64,000 bases of DNA, taken from positions 60,616-124,615 of the forward strand of contig QZKE01000033.1 in NCBI GenBank assembly GCA_003598015.1, in the 5' to 3' direction. Source of the DNA: Actinomycetota bacterium. GTDB taxonomy: Bacteria > Actinomycetota > Geothermincolia > Geothermincolales > RBG-13-55-18. Both the position numbers and the translations under genes were made by a program. Below the pieces are notes generated by a model. That model saw only the letters and a list, made by a program, of their open reading frames with translations, searched no databases and was not told the origin of the DNA. Shown piece after piece: positions 21,359 to 32,093 of this stretch. Position 1 is the first letter of the stretch. Each line of letters opens with the position of its first letter.

Positions 21359-22297
21359 TCAGGAATATTTTTCCATAGCAAGACCGACAAGTCGTTTTAC
21401 GAGATCGTTGAAGTCCAGGCCCGCGGTTTCGGCCGCCATGGGAAGGAGGCTCGTCTCCGTCATTCCCGGACTGATGTTCAGCTCCAGGACCTGCGGAACT
21501 CCCGTCTCGTCAACTATGATATCCACGCGCGAGACATTCAGGCACCCCAGGGCGCGGTGGGTATGCAGGGCGGCCTCGACGGACCGCTGCGATGCATCGT
21601 CGTCCAGCCTGGCGGGGCAATAGTACTCGGTCAGGCCCGGAGTATAGCGGGAGTCGAAGTCGAAGAAGCCACTACGAGGAACGGTCTCCACCAGGGGCAG
21701 CGCTTCGAGATATTCGTTTCCGAGAATACTGGCGGCGACCTCGGTTCCTTTTACATATTTTTCCAGAAGTACCCTGTCGTCATAATGCAGCGCCGAACGT
21801 ACCGCTTCCGGGAGCTCGTCCCGTGTCGCAGCCACTTTGACTCCCAGGGCGGACCCCTGGGCCACCGGCTTGACCACCAGCGGGAACCCGAGCTTATCAC
21901 CGACTGCGCCAAGCGAATACAGGGCTCCCATTTCCTGGAAGGTGGCTTCGCTCAAGACGAAGAAAGGGGGCGTGGGGATGCCTTCGCGCTGAAATATTTC
22001 CTTAGAAAGAGCCTTGTTGAACCCGATCGCGCTGGAGAAGACACCGGGGCCAGTATATGGCACATCGAGGATCTCGAACAGTTCCTGTACCGTGCCATCT
22101 TCACCGAACTTGCCGTGCAGGGCGATATAAACCAGGTCCAGCCTCTCCTCCTTGAGGGTGGGGACGAGGCGTTCGTCAACGTCCAGGTCCAACACATCGT
22201 GGCCGAGCTCCGTGAGGGCACGGGAAACCCTGCGGCCTGAGCGCAGGGAGACATCGCGCTCCAGCGACCTGCCGCCCATCAAAACGCCAATGCGCAT
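21359..22297 (-). CDS. ddl: D-alanine--D-alanine ligase
   Basis: MRIGVLMGGRSLERDVSLRSG, ALHGKFGEDGTVQELFEILDVPYTGPG, PVAQGSALGV, VLELNISPGMT; start at ATG 22297. Confidence 0.94.
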   Translation of the reverse strand: MRIGVLMGGRSLERDVSLRSGRRVSRALTELGHDVLDLDVDERLVPTLKEERLDLVYIALHGKFGEDGTVQELFEILDVPYTGPGVFSSAIGFNKALSKEIFQREGIPTPPFFVLSEATFQEMGALYSLGAVGDKLGFPLVVKPVAQGSALGVKVAATRDELPEAVRSALHYDDRVLLEKYVKGTEVAASILGNEYLEALPLVETVPRSGFFDFDSRYTPGLTEYYCPARLDDDASQRSVEAALHTHRALGCLNVSRVDIIVDETGVPQVLELNISPGMTETSLLPMAAETAGLDFNDLVKRLVGLAMEKYS

Positions 22298-22310
22298 ACC
22301 GTTCAACCCC

Positions 22311-23594
22311 CTATTGCTTGTCCTGAGATGGTCCGACGTCTGGACGGGATACCTTGAAGCCAAGGGCATGGGCGAGGGATATCTCGCGCTTGATCACCTT
22401 GGCCAGCCGCTTGATGCCCTCGTGAACCGTCTCCACGTCCGAATAACTGAAATTGAGTCGCATGCAACACTCCCCACCCTCGTAGGGAAAGAAGCCGCTC
22501 CCCGGAACATAAGCGACCTTGGCGTCGACGGCGGCCGCCAGCATCTCCGAGGTCTTGATGAACTCGGGGAGGGTCGCCCAGACGAAGAGGCCGCCCTGAG
22601 GATGCGTCCACTCTGCGATGCCCGACAGGTATTCCTCCAGGGCTCCCAGCATGGCGTCGCGTCTGCCGCGATAGTATTCCAAGAGTTGCTGCACCTGGCC
22701 CTTCCAGTCCTCCGCGGTGAAATAGCTGTGTGCGACCATCTGCGTGAAGGTCGAGGTGCAGAGGTCCGCGGACTGCTTGGCCAGCAGCAGCTTGTCCAGG
22801 ATGGGATGGGGCGCCGCTACCCACCCGATACGCATGCCCGCGGAAAAGATCTTCGACAGGGTTCCCAGGTAGATGACCCGGCTTTCATCCAGGCTGCGCA
22901 GGGTAGGACAAGGCGCTCCCTCGAAACGGAGCAAGCCGTAGGGATTGTCCTCCACCACCAGGCAGTCGTAATCGTGCGCGAGCTCCAGGAGGCCGAAGCG
23001 CCGTTCGGCAAGCAGGGTGATTCCAGCCGGATTCTGGAAATTAGGAACAGTGTAGATGAACTTCACGCGTTCCCCCCGGGCCGACAGCCCCTTCAGGACT
23101 TCGGCAAGGCGTTCCAGGATCATGCCCCCCGCATCCATGGGTATGGTGTGGATATTAGGCTGATAGCTCAGAAAGCTGTTCAGGGCACCAACGTAAGAGG
23201 GTGCCTCGGTAATGATATGGTCGCCGGGGTTTATGAAAATCTTGGCGATTATCTCGAGGCCTTGCTGGGCTCCGTGGGTGATGATGATGTCCTCCGGGAA
23301 GCAGGGCGTTCCCTCCTCCCGCATCACCTCGACGAGGCTGTGCTTCAATGGTGCATAGCCATCCGTCGGACCGTACTGCAACGCGGCCGCATGATCCTCC
23401 GCAAGCACCCTGCGCACCGTGCGCATGACGATCTCGGGGTCGAACGCCTGGGTGTAAGGCAGCCCGCCCGCCAGAGATATGATATCCGGCCTGGCGGTGA
23501 TCGCAAGCAGGTCCCGGATCTCCGAGGAGAGCATGCTCGAAGTCCGGTGCGCGTATTGATCGCTGAAGGGATCAAGGGTAAACCTCGGGGACAT
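22311..23594 (-). CDS. PLP-dependent class I/II aminotransferase (2-aminoadipate aminotransferase / MocR-core type)
   Basis: PDIISLAGGLP, ITHGAQQGLEIIAKIFINPGD, LVVEDNPYGLLRFEG, YLGTLSKIFSAGMRIGW. Confidence 0.9.
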   Translation of the reverse strand: MSPRFTLDPFSDQYAHRTSSMLSSEIRDLLAITARPDIISLAGGLPYTQAFDPEIVMRTVRRVLAEDHAAALQYGPTDGYAPLKHSLVEVMREEGTPCFPEDIIITHGAQQGLEIIAKIFINPGDHIITEAPSYVGALNSFLSYQPNIHTIPMDAGGMILERLAEVLKGLSARGERVKFIYTVPNFQNPAGITLLAERRFGLLELAHDYDCLVVEDNPYGLLRFEGAPCPTLRSLDESRVIYLGTLSKIFSAGMRIGWVAAPHPILDKLLLAKQSADLCTSTFTQMVAHSYFTAEDWKGQVQQLLEYYRGRRDAMLGALEEYLSGIAEWTHPQGGLFVWATLPEFIKTSEMLAAAVDAKVAYVPGSGFFPYEGGECCMRLNFSYSDVETVHEGIKRLAKVIKREISLAHALGFKVSRPDVGPSQDKQ

Positions 23595-23910
23595 GCCGCA
23601 ACACCTCTTCGCTACAGAACCCCCTGTTTTCTCCATTTTATATATGAGAAGTAGTATAAAGCATTGTATGGAGGGGGCATAGCTGGTGCAAAACGTAGAA
23701 CGAGGTAGCGGGTTAAGAAACGCCCTGGCAGCGTCGATAATTGCAGTGCAGGAAGCGGGTTAACCTTGCATCGAGGCAAGAGCGTACCGGTAAGGTAACG
23801 ACATTGGCAGCGACAGCGCAGCAAGCCGCGGCGGCCAGGAGGCGATCCGCGGGTTTCTTTTATTAAGGGAATCTCCGGAAGTGCGGGTGAATAGGTGATG
23901 GGAAGCGCAG

Positions 23911-23943
23911 AATCAGGCCCGGGCCTGACCCCCGGGCCTGATT
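23911..23943. repeat. Perfect 13-bp inverted repeat with GGGCCTGA core, upstream of cheR
   Basis: aatcaggcccggg cctgacc cccgggcctgatt; no T-run. Confidence 0.7.
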
Positions 23944-23967
23944 TCCGAGAGAAAATCTGGTGAAGCG

Positions 23968-24864
23968 ATGAACGGACATGGCCCGGATGATGCGCGGAGG
24001 AACACGGGGTATGACGAGGCAGGCCTGGACCTGCTGCTTCGCCTGCTGCATGAAGAGATCGGTCTGAACCTCAGGCAATACAAACCGAACTATCTGAAAA
24101 GACGCATCGGGGTGCGCATGAGGGCCACCGGCTGCAGCGACTACCTGCAGTATCGCAGCTATATCAAACAGGATCCGCAGGAAGGCGGACGCCTGATTAA
24201 CGACCTGACCATAAACGTAACCGAGTTCTTCCGCGACCAGGACGTTTACGAAGCGATACGCAAGCAGGTCATCCCGCAGCTGGTGCAATATAAGAGAGAG
24301 GGACGCATGCACAGCCTGCGGGCATGGAGCGCGGGGTGCGCAACCGGAGAGGAGCCCTATTCGCTGGCCATCCTGTTCCTCGGTGCCTTGAACGCGGAGA
24401 AGGACCCGCGGTCATGGTCGCTCCGCATCACCGCCACCGACCTCGATGACAAGGCCCTCGAAAAGGCCAAGGCCGGCAGGTACGAAACGGTGAAGACTCT
24501 GCCTCGCATTGTACTCGAGGATTACTTTGCCAGGGAGGGAGACGCCTACGTGGTGAAGGACGAGGTCAAGAGACCGGTGAGGTTCATGCTCATGGATATC
24601 GTGAAAAATCCGCCCTTGCGCCACCTCGATCTCATCCTCTGCCGTAACGTGCTCATCTATTTCGAGAGAGAAAAGCAGCACAGCATACTGGAGATATTTC
24701 AGCGCTGCCTGCGGCCGGGAGGGTTCCTTGTCCTGGGCAAGAGCGAGGCCATCATTGGTACGGGAGAAAGCGGCCTCGCCCCATATTGCAGAAGGGAGAG
24801 GATATATCGCAAGGAGGGGGTGCCGTTCAGGGGGATGAGCCGGGGAGGCGCGGAGAAGCAGTAG
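23968..24864 (+). CDS. cheR: Chemotaxis protein methyltransferase CheR
   Basis: YLKRRIGVRMRATG, LTINVTEFFRD, WSAGCATGEEPYSLAI, LILCRNVLIYF. Confidence 0.95.
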   Translation: MNGHGPDDARRNTGYDEAGLDLLLRLLHEEIGLNLRQYKPNYLKRRIGVRMRATGCSDYLQYRSYIKQDPQEGGRLINDLTINVTEFFRDQDVYEAIRKQVIPQLVQYKREGRMHSLRAWSAGCATGEEPYSLAILFLGALNAEKDPRSWSLRITATDLDDKALEKAKAGRYETVKTLPRIVLEDYFAREGDAYVVKDEVKRPVRFMLMDIVKNPPLRHLDLILCRNVLIYFEREKQHSILEIFQRCLRPGGFLVLGKSEAIIGTGESGLAPYCRRERIYRKEGVPFRGMSRGGAEKQ

Positions 24865-25166
24865 GGCCGCGCCCCCTTCGCGGGTACCCTGAACGCGGGC
24901 CACGGAGGCGGTGTGGCGGCAAGACCATTCAGCGGATGACCGGGAACGTCGAAACAATAATGAGAGCGCGGCCGGCAATACGGGACCGCGTTCCTGCGGA
25001 CCCGACAGGGCGGCGCGGAAAACCCGGGGGAAGGGAGAACGGCCTGCTGGGGATAAAACTAATATGTAGTATTGCCGAAAAACCTGATGGAGGTGTTTCA
25101 CCGCCCCGGCAACGAAGGGACGGCCGCCGCGCGGGCGGCGGTTTGGAAAGGGTGGAGGGATAGTCT

Positions 25167-26549
25167 ATGAAGAAAAACGCTGACGCGGGCGAACAGGATC
25201 CGGGAAACAGGCTCAACGCGCGCACCTTGGCCTATATGGCGGCCGCCGTCTTCATGGCCCTCGTTCTGGCTTTCGGCATCATCAGCGTAGCCTTTCTAGC
25301 TGTTGGAGCCTCCAGGGCAGGGGATGCCGCTACAACGACGGATGTCCAGAAGCAGAAGGAGCTCGTAGACTCCGCCGATGGCCTCCTGAGCGGTGCCCTG
25401 GTCGCTGCAATCATCATGCTTATCCTGGAGATAGTGCTGGCGGCAGCGGCAATAGCGCTCTTCTTCCGCTGGCTTTCCGGGACCATGAAGGAGATGACCT
25501 GGCAGGTGCAGCAGGTCGCTGCGGGGGACGGCGATCTGACCCGCCAGATCGTAGTCAGTGACAGGCATACCTTCGGGGGATTGGCTGATTCCATCAACGT
25601 GATGATCAGCGCCCTGCGGGGCTCGGTGGCGGAGATAGGCAAGATCGCCGGCGAATTGAACAATAGCGCGGAGCAGATGTCGGCGGTCATCCAACAGATG
25701 AACGCTTCGAGCCAGGATATATCGAGCACCATCTCCCATATCGCGAAGGGCGGCGAAGAGCAGGCGCGCCGCGTACTGGATACGTCCCACACCATGGAGA
25801 TGATGAGTTCTTCCATGCAGTCGATGGCGGACAAAGCGGACCTCTCCAACCAGGCCGCGGTGGAAGCCATCGAGACAGCCCAGAGGGGCGCCGAAGCGGC
25901 GGTGGACACGGCGAGCGCCATGGACGTGATACGCAGCGCGGCCGAGGCGGTGGTGGATGCGAGCACGGGACTGGAAGAACGCTTTATGCAGATCGGGATC
26001 ATCGTAGATGTTATCACCAGCGTGGCCGACCAGACCAACCTGCTCGCCCTCAACGCGGCCATCGAGGCAGCCCGCGCAGGGGAGCAGGGGCGTGGTTTCG
26101 CGGTAGTGGCGGAGGAGGTCAGAAGCCTGGCGGAGAACTCGCGTAAATCGGCGGAACAGATATCCAACCTCATCCGCGAGATCCAGGCCGGGGTCAACAA
26201 GATGAGGGGCAGTATCGATTCGGCAATCGACCAGGTAAAAGGCGGCACCGAAGTAGTGGAGAAAGCCGGAAGAGCCCTGCAGGAGATCTCGATATCCATC
26301 CAGAGCACGTCTCGTTATGCGAGCGAGATAGCCGAAACCACCCGGGAACAGGTTATGGGTAACGAAGAAGCCTTGAAAGCCATCACCGAGATCGCCAGCA
26401 TCGCGGATGAAACCGCGGCCTCCTCGGAAGAAGCCTCGGCCACCGTAGAGGAGCAGACGGCCTCGATGCAGGAGATGGCGGCGGCGGCGGCGGAATTGGC
26501 GGCAATGGCGGAAAAGCTTAACCAGTTGGTGGGGGGCTTCCGCGTTTAG
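25167..26549 (+). CDS. Methyl-accepting chemotaxis protein with two TM segments and a short loop
   Basis: C-terminal signalling hairpin [39 protein letters not shown] terminus has two hydrophobic segments separated by about 35 residues. Confidence 0.95.
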   Translation: MKKNADAGEQDPGNRLNARTLAYMAAAVFMALVLAFGIISVAFLAVGASRAGDAATTTDVQKQKELVDSADGLLSGALVAAIIMLILEIVLAAAAIALFFRWLSGTMKEMTWQVQQVAAGDGDLTRQIVVSDRHTFGGLADSINVMISALRGSVAEIGKIAGELNNSAEQMSAVIQQMNASSQDISSTISHIAKGGEEQARRVLDTSHTMEMMSSSMQSMADKADLSNQAAVEAIETAQRGAEAAVDTASAMDVIRSAAEAVVDASTGLEERFMQIGIIVDVITSVADQTNLLALNAAIEAARAGEQGRGFAVVAEEVRSLAENSRKSAEQISNLIREIQAGVNKMRGSIDSAIDQVKGGTEVVEKAGRALQEISISIQSTSRYASEIAETTREQVMGNEEALKAITEIASIADETAASSEEASATVEEQTASMQEMAAAAAELAAMAEKLNQLVGGFRV

Positions 26550-27848
26550 GTGGGGAAAAACATGGACAACGAGGAATCCCAGGTCCGCAAGGAGACGCTC
26601 AAGATACTCGCGATAGCCGCGGCCATTGCTTTCCCCTTGGGCGTAGGCGGGTGCATTGGACTGGCTTACGCGGCGGCCAACCTGTCCTGGAGCCCGGCCT
26701 TGTCGGGACTGCTCTTCGGTTTCTGCCTGGTCGTGTTGATCGTCTCCCTGGCAGTGTTTTACCTGGCACGCGTGTATCTCTTGCCCATCCGGAACGTGGA
26801 GCGCACCATCAAGAAGATGAACGAGAAGGACTTTACCGTCAGGGTCGATTCGCCGTTCAAGGAGGGGATGTTCAAAGACCTGCTGGACGGCCTGAACGAA
26901 TTATCCGAGTCCATGAGCGGGATGATCAGGGAACAGGCCGATACGGCCGACCAGCTCACTTCCGCCAGCGATATGATGTCCAGCGTGTCTCGCGAGACCA
27001 CCGAGACGGCGCAGGATACCGCCAACACCGTTTCACAGCTGGCCCGCGGCTCCGAGGAACAGGTTCATGCGATACTGCAGGCGCAGGGAACGGTGAACGA
27101 GATAGTCGATGAGATCAATATGGCAGCGGAGAGGAGCCAGGAAGCCAAGCTGTTCAGCGCCCAGGCCCAGGAGACGGTGGAGAAAGGGGTGATCGCCGTA
27201 CAAAGGGCTACGCAGAAGATGCAGCAGATAAAGAGCACGGTGGATGCGTCCGCGAATGCAGTCAGGGAGCTGGGAGAGCACTCCACACAGATAGGTCTTA
27301 TCGTAGACGTCATCACGTCCATAGCAGATCAGACCAACCTCCTTGCCCTCAATGCGGCCATCGAGGCAGCACGCGCGGGGGAACAGGGTCGTGGTTTTGC
27401 GGTGGTCGCCGGCGAGGTGCGAACCCTGGCGGAGGGATCGGCGAAGGCGGCATCGCAGATAGCCAACCTGGTGCGAGAGATCCAGCGCGGCATCGAGCAT
27501 ACCATCGGCGGAATGGAGGGCGGGACCCAGGAGGCGGAAGAGGGGAACCTGGTTGTGGCGGAAGCCCAGTTCATGTTGCGGGAAATCGACGAGGCATCCC
27601 ACAGTATAGCCGACAGGGTGAACTCCATATACGAGGCAACCCAGCAGGTCTCGGCGAAAAGCGGCAAGGTAGTGGAGGTTATGCATTCCATTGCCGGCAT
27701 ATCACAAGAGTCCGCGGCGTCGACGCAGGAAGTCTCCGCCTCCATCGAGGAGCAGACCGCGGCCATGCAGGAAGTCACCGCCGCCGCACAGGAATTGGAT
27801 GATATTGCTAATCGTTTACGCGAGATACAACGGGAATTCAACATATGA
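26550..27848 (+). CDS. Methyl-accepting chemotaxis protein with two TM segments and almost no loop
   Basis: [38 protein letters not shown]; two N-terminal hydrophobic segments followed by a HAMP-like linker. Confidence 0.95.
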   Translation: MGKNMDNEESQVRKETLKILAIAAAIAFPLGVGGCIGLAYAAANLSWSPALSGLLFGFCLVVLIVSLAVFYLARVYLLPIRNVERTIKKMNEKDFTVRVDSPFKEGMFKDLLDGLNELSESMSGMIREQADTADQLTSASDMMSSVSRETTETAQDTANTVSQLARGSEEQVHAILQAQGTVNEIVDEINMAAERSQEAKLFSAQAQETVEKGVIAVQRATQKMQQIKSTVDASANAVRELGEHSTQIGLIVDVITSIADQTNLLALNAAIEAARAGEQGRGFAVVAGEVRTLAEGSAKAASQIANLVREIQRGIEHTIGGMEGGTQEAEEGNLVVAEAQFMLREIDEASHSIADRVNSIYEATQQVSAKSGKVVEVMHSIAGISQESAASTQEVSASIEEQTAAMQEVTAAAQELDDIANRLREIQREFNI

Positions 27849-27941
27849 TCCTGGCGTGCCCGTTTCGTTGTGAGCGGCAAAGAGTTGGGATATATTGAGT
27901 TTATGGCGATCGAGTGAGCACAGGCTCGGGAGGAAAACACT

Positions 27942-28406
27942 ATGGCGGAAGAGGCAAGGGCGGAGGAGATCCAACTGGTCGTCTTCAGCCTGGGTCGCGA
28001 GGAATTCGCGGTAGAGGTAACCCAGGTGCGCGAGATCATGCGCATGGAAGAGATAACGCGCATGCCCAAAAGCCCAAGTTTCGTGGAGGGCATCATCAAT
28101 CTGCGCGGACAGATCATCGCCGTGGTAGAGTTGGCGAAACGCCTCAACCTGGAGACCGGTGAGAGGAGTGGAGATACGCGCATTATCGTAGTGGAGGCGG
28201 AGGACATAAAGGTAGGCATGATCGTGGATTCCGTTTCCGAAGTGCTGCGTGTAGGCGCGGAAGCGGTGGAGCCGAGCCCGACGCTGGCGACGGATATCTC
28301 ATCCGCTTTCCTGCTGGGGGTGGTGAAGAAGGATAACAGGTTGATCATCCTGCTAGATCTTACCAAGGTTCTCTCCTTGGAGGAAATGGCGAGCCTTGGT
28401 TTTTAG
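27942..28406 (+). CDS. cheW: Chemotaxis coupling protein CheW
   Basis: LVVFSLGREEFAVEVTQVREIMRMEEITRMPKSPSFVEGIINLRGQIIAVVELAKRL. Confidence 0.96.
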   Translation: MAEEARAEEIQLVVFSLGREEFAVEVTQVREIMRMEEITRMPKSPSFVEGIINLRGQIIAVVELAKRLNLETGERSGDTRIIVVEAEDIKVGMIVDSVSEVLRVGAEAVEPSPTLATDISSAFLLGVVKKDNRLIILLDLTKVLSLEEMASLGF

Positions 28407-28452
28407 GTATGCGATCATAGATTTATAAAGAGGACAAGGAAAGGAGGAAAGG

Positions 28453-28818
28453 ATGGCGCCGACCGTGCTGATCGTCGACGACGCCCTCTTCATGCGCATG
28501 ATGATCAGGGACATACTGTCCAAGGACGGCTTTGAGGTGGTTGGCGAGGCCGAGAACGGCGTTGAAGCGGTGGAACGTTTCAAGGAGATGAAGCCGGACC
28601 TGGTAACCATGGACATCGTTATGCCGGAAATGGACGGCATCGAGGCAGTCAAGCAGATAATGAAGATAGATCCCGATGCCAAGATCCTGATGTGTAGCGC
28701 TATGGGGCAACAGCCTCTGGTGGTAGAGGCCCTGGAGGCGGGGGCGAAGGACTTCATAATCAAGCCATTCCAGCCCTCGAAGGTTATTGAGGCGGTGGAG
28801 AAGGCCCTCAAAGAATAA
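28453..28818 (+). CDS. cheY: Chemotaxis response regulator CheY
   Basis: Single receiver domain: TVLIVDDALFMRMMIRDIL, LVTMDIVMPEMDGIEAV, LMCSAMGQQ, GAKDFIIKPF. Confidence 0.95.
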   Translation: MAPTVLIVDDALFMRMMIRDILSKDGFEVVGEAENGVEAVERFKEMKPDLVTMDIVMPEMDGIEAVKQIMKIDPDAKILMCSAMGQQPLVVEALEAGAKDFIIKPFQPSKVIEAVEKALKE

Positions 28819-28854
28819 GGTGGGTCTCCCCCAAGCGGGGAGGAGGTGAACCTT

Positions 28855-29898
28855 TTGCCCCAAAAAATCCGGGTGCTGATCGTCGACGATTCCGCTCTGG
28901 TACGCAAACTCCTCAGGGACGTCATCTCCGGTGATCCCGATATGGAGGTCGTGGGGACGGCGTCCAATGGAGTGGAGGCCATACGTGCCGTGGCCGAGCT
29001 AGAGCCCGACGTGGTGACCATGGATATCCACATGCCGGAGATGGACGGCCTTACGGCATTGGAATATATCATGCGCAAACACCCTCTGCCGGTAGTGATG
29101 CTCAGCGCACTCGCCCAGAAAGGCGCCACCGCCACCCTGAAAGCCCTGGAGCTGGGAGCGGTTGACTTCATCACCAAGCCCTCGCATTATCCGTCGGCGG
29201 TAAAGGAAGTGCGCGAGGAGGTGGTGCTCAAGATAAAGACCGCCTCACAAGCACGCGCCTATATCCTCAGGGGGCAGGCGCAGAGGAAGGTACAACCCAA
29301 CCCAGTGGTTTCCAGGAGCGTCCAGACCGGAGAAAAGCTGGTGGTCATAGGGGCCTCGGCAGGGGGACCCAAGGCCCTGGCGGAGATAATGCCCCGCTTT
29401 CCAGGCGATACGCCGGCCGCCGTAATCATAGTCCAGCACATGCCCGGCGTATTCACACGATCCTTTGCCGGCAGGCTGAACAACATTTGCGCTCTGCACG
29501 TGAAAGAGGCCGAGGAAAACGATGAACTGCGGCCCGGTACGGCGCTGATCGCCCCGGGAGGTAAGGACCTCATCGTAACCTCGGACGATCGCGGGTCGGG
29601 TAGGGTGGAGCTCATGGATTCACAGAACCGGGTGGGCGCCTCCCCGCGCATAGATACCGCCATGATCACCGCCGCCGAGGTATACGCATCCGGGTCAGTG
29701 GGCGTGATCATGACCGGGATGGGCGCTGACGGCGCCAGTGGCATGGAAAAGATAAAGAAGAGCGAGGGAAGCACGATAGCCCAGGACGAAGAGACCTGCC
29801 TGGTATTCGGCATGCCGAAAGTGGCCATAGAGAGGGGCTGCGTGGACTACGTCGTTTCCCTCGACATGATTCCCGACATGGTAATGGAGTTGCTGTAG
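28855..29898 (+). CDS. cheB: Protein-glutamate methylesterase CheB
   Basis: Receiver domain plus IGASAGGPKALAEIMPRFP, VQHMPGVFTRSFA and MTGMGADGASGM. Probable TTG start at 28855 after aggaggtg; track start is 28846. Confidence 0.95.
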   Translation: MPQKIRVLIVDDSALVRKLLRDVISGDPDMEVVGTASNGVEAIRAVAELEPDVVTMDIHMPEMDGLTALEYIMRKHPLPVVMLSALAQKGATATLKALELGAVDFITKPSHYPSAVKEVREEVVLKIKTASQARAYILRGQAQRKVQPNPVVSRSVQTGEKLVVIGASAGGPKALAEIMPRFPGDTPAAVIIVQHMPGVFTRSFAGRLNNICALHVKEAEENDELRPGTALIAPGGKDLIVTSDDRGSGRVELMDSQNRVGASPRIDTAMITAAEVYASGSVGVIMTGMGADGASGMEKIKKSEGSTIAQDEETCLVFGMPKVAIERGCVDYVVSLDMIPDMVMELL

Positions 29899-29938
29899 TG
29901 ACCCTGCCTGTTGGAATGCTCGAAGGAGATGCCAGATA

Positions 29939-32053
29939 ATGGACATGGACATCTCTCAATATAAAGAGCTCTTTATAAGCGAAGCACAGGAACACCTGGA
30001 AGCTTTGAACCAGTCAATGGTAGACCTGGAGAAAGACCCGGGGAATCCGGACGTGCTCACCGAGATCTTCCGCTCCGCCCATACCCTCAAGGGGATGTCC
30101 GCCACCATGGGATTCGACCAGCTCACGGAGCTGTCCCACGAGATGGAGAACGTATTGGACGGCCTGCGCAGCGGGGACATCGAGGTGAGCACGGATATCG
30201 TGGACCTGCTCTTCGGCTGCTTCGACATGCTGGGAACCATGGTCGCGGATATCTCTGAAGAAAGCGGCAAGATCCTGGATACGAGGCCGCTTATCGAGGC
30301 CTTGCGGGCGGTGTATGCGGGAGAAAAGGGTGCCATCGCGGGAATGGAGGCGCCGGCTGGGGCACAGAAGAAGGCGAAGCCGAAGAGAAAGACGGGGCCT
30401 GCGACGGGGCAGAAACGAAGGGAGGAGACCAGCGAGGAGGAGGTCGTTGAGGCGGTGCCGGGGGGGGAGGAGGAAGAACCCGAGGTCGCGGCCGAAGCGA
30501 TCGCTGAAGCACCTCTCGAGGAAGTCCCGGGGGAAAAGCCCTGGAGGTTGCTGGTAACCCTGGACAAAGATTGCGTACTCAAGTCCGTCAGGGTTTTCAT
30601 GATCTTCAAAAAACTGGCGCAGATAGGTCGGGTTATCAGCTCGCGCCCTTCCGTTGAGGATCTGGAGGACGAGAAGTTCGACCGCTCTTTCGAGGTCGTA
30701 GTCTCCACCAAGGAAGGGCTGGAGTCGGTGCGCAAGGCCTTGCTTACCATCGCTGAAGTGCACGAGGTCGAAGTGGTCAGCGCTGAGGGAGCGGAAATGC
30801 CCGTAGAGGAGGTAGCCGCGGGCGGGATCATCGAGGACGAGCGGGAAAAAGAGGAAGCCGCCGGCGACCAGTCGCAGGAAGCCGCGGGCATGTCGACCGG
30901 TCCGGTGCGCACCCAGAGCGTACGCGTGAACATATCACGCCTGGACAACCTGATGAACCTTATTGGAGAGCTGGTCATCAACCGTACCAGGCTGCAGGAG
31001 ATCGCGTCTTCGATGAATATCGGGGAATTAAAAGAAGCCCTGGCCCAGACGGCCCGCCTGACGGCGGACCTGCAGGACGAGGTGATGAAGACCCGCATGG
31101 TGCCGGTGGAGCACATTTTCAACCGCTTCCCGCGCATGGTACGCGACCTGGCCAAGAGCCGGGAAAAGGAAGTCGACTTCGTAATCGAGGGTAAGGACAT
31201 AGAGCTGGACCGCACCATCCTTGACGAGATAAGCGACCCCCTGATGCACTTGCTGCGCAATGCGGTGGATCACGGCATAGACAGCCCCGAAGAGCGTGAG
31301 GCGAGAGGAAAACCGCGGCGCGGCAGCATAAGACTGATGGCGCGCCGTGACCGCAACTACGTGTCCATAGAGGTAAGTGATGACGGAAAAGGTGTCGACG
31401 CGCAGAAGATCTTCGATCTAGCGGAAAGCAACGGGCTGATGTCGAGCGAGGAAAGGAAGGCGCTGAGCGAAGATGACATCCTGCGCTTTCTGGCCATGCC
31501 GGGGTTCTCGTCCGCCGAGGAGGTGAGCGGAGTCTCGGGAAGGGGTGTAGGCCTGGATGTGGTGAAGAACAAGGTGGAATCCCTGGGCGGGATGTTGATC
31601 ATGCAGAGCGTCAAGGGAGAAGGCACTACTTTTGCTTTGAAACTGCCCCTTACCCTGGCTATCATCCAGGCGCTGCTGGTCAGGGTACGGGGCGAGATAT
31701 ATGCCATACCCCTGGGAGTAGTGGCGGAGACAGCGGTGATCTCGTCGCACGAGGTGAAATACGTCTCGAACCAGGAGGTAATCTTTCTGCGCGACGAGAC
31801 GCTGCCCCTCATGCGCCTGGGGCGATATCTCGGATTGCCGGACGAGAACGGACAGGGAAGTTTCCCCGTGGTCGTGGTGGAGGTGGCCCTGAAGAGCGTA
31901 GCCATCGCCGTGGACGAACTCATGGGACAGCAGGAGATCGTCATTACCAGCCTGGACCGGTTTCTCAAGCGGATCAGAGGCTTCGGGGGCGCGACCATAC
32001 TGGGAACGGGAGAAGTCGCGCTTATACTGGACATCCCGACTCTGTTATCCTGA
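29939..32053 (+). CDS. cheA: Chemotaxis histidine kinase CheA
   Basis: Hpt domain IFRSAHTLKGMSATMGF, P2-like region, HATPase LMHLLRNAVDHGIDSPEERE and GRGVGLDVVKNKVESLGG, C-terminal CheW-like domain. Confidence 0.97.
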   Translation: MDMDISQYKELFISEAQEHLEALNQSMVDLEKDPGNPDVLTEIFRSAHTLKGMSATMGFDQLTELSHEMENVLDGLRSGDIEVSTDIVDLLFGCFDMLGTMVADISEESGKILDTRPLIEALRAVYAGEKGAIAGMEAPAGAQKKAKPKRKTGPATGQKRREETSEEEVVEAVPGGEEEEPEVAAEAIAEAPLEEVPGEKPWRLLVTLDKDCVLKSVRVFMIFKKLAQIGRVISSRPSVEDLEDEKFDRSFEVVVSTKEGLESVRKALLTIAEVHEVEVVSAEGAEMPVEEVAAGGIIEDEREKEEAAGDQSQEAAGMSTGPVRTQSVRVNISRLDNLMNLIGELVINRTRLQEIASSMNIGELKEALAQTARLTADLQDEVMKTRMVPVEHIFNRFPRMVRDLAKSREKEVDFVIEGKDIELDRTILDEISDPLMHLLRNAVDHGIDSPEEREARGKPRRGSIRLMARRDRNYVSIEVSDDGKGVDAQKIFDLAESNGLMSSEERKALSEDDILRFLAMPGFSSAEEVSGVSGRGVGLDVVKNKVESLGGMLIMQSVKGEGTTFALKLPLTLAIIQALLVRVRGEIYAIPLGVVAETAVISSHEVKYVSNQEVIFLRDETLPLMRLGRYLGLPDENGQGSFPVVVVEVALKSVAIAVDELMGQQEIVITSLDRFLKRIRGFGGATILGTGEVALILDIPTLLS

Positions 32054-32093
32054 TAGGGATTTGAATATCGAGTAACCCTCGAAAGGAGGAACG

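Noticed and set aside
22152-23654. 500-aa plus-strand ORF
   Set aside because: Antisense to the aminotransferase and ddl; no recognisable domains.
23640-23967. Possible c-di-GMP riboswitch before the chemotaxis cluster
   Set aside because: Characteristic GEMM core sequences were not found.
26030-27420. Long near-identical stretch shared by the two MCP genes
   Set aside because: Corresponds to the universally conserved MCP signalling hairpin, so paralogy explains it.
29956-31260. 434-aa minus-strand ORF
   Set aside because: Ser/Arg/Thr-rich antisense shadow of cheA.
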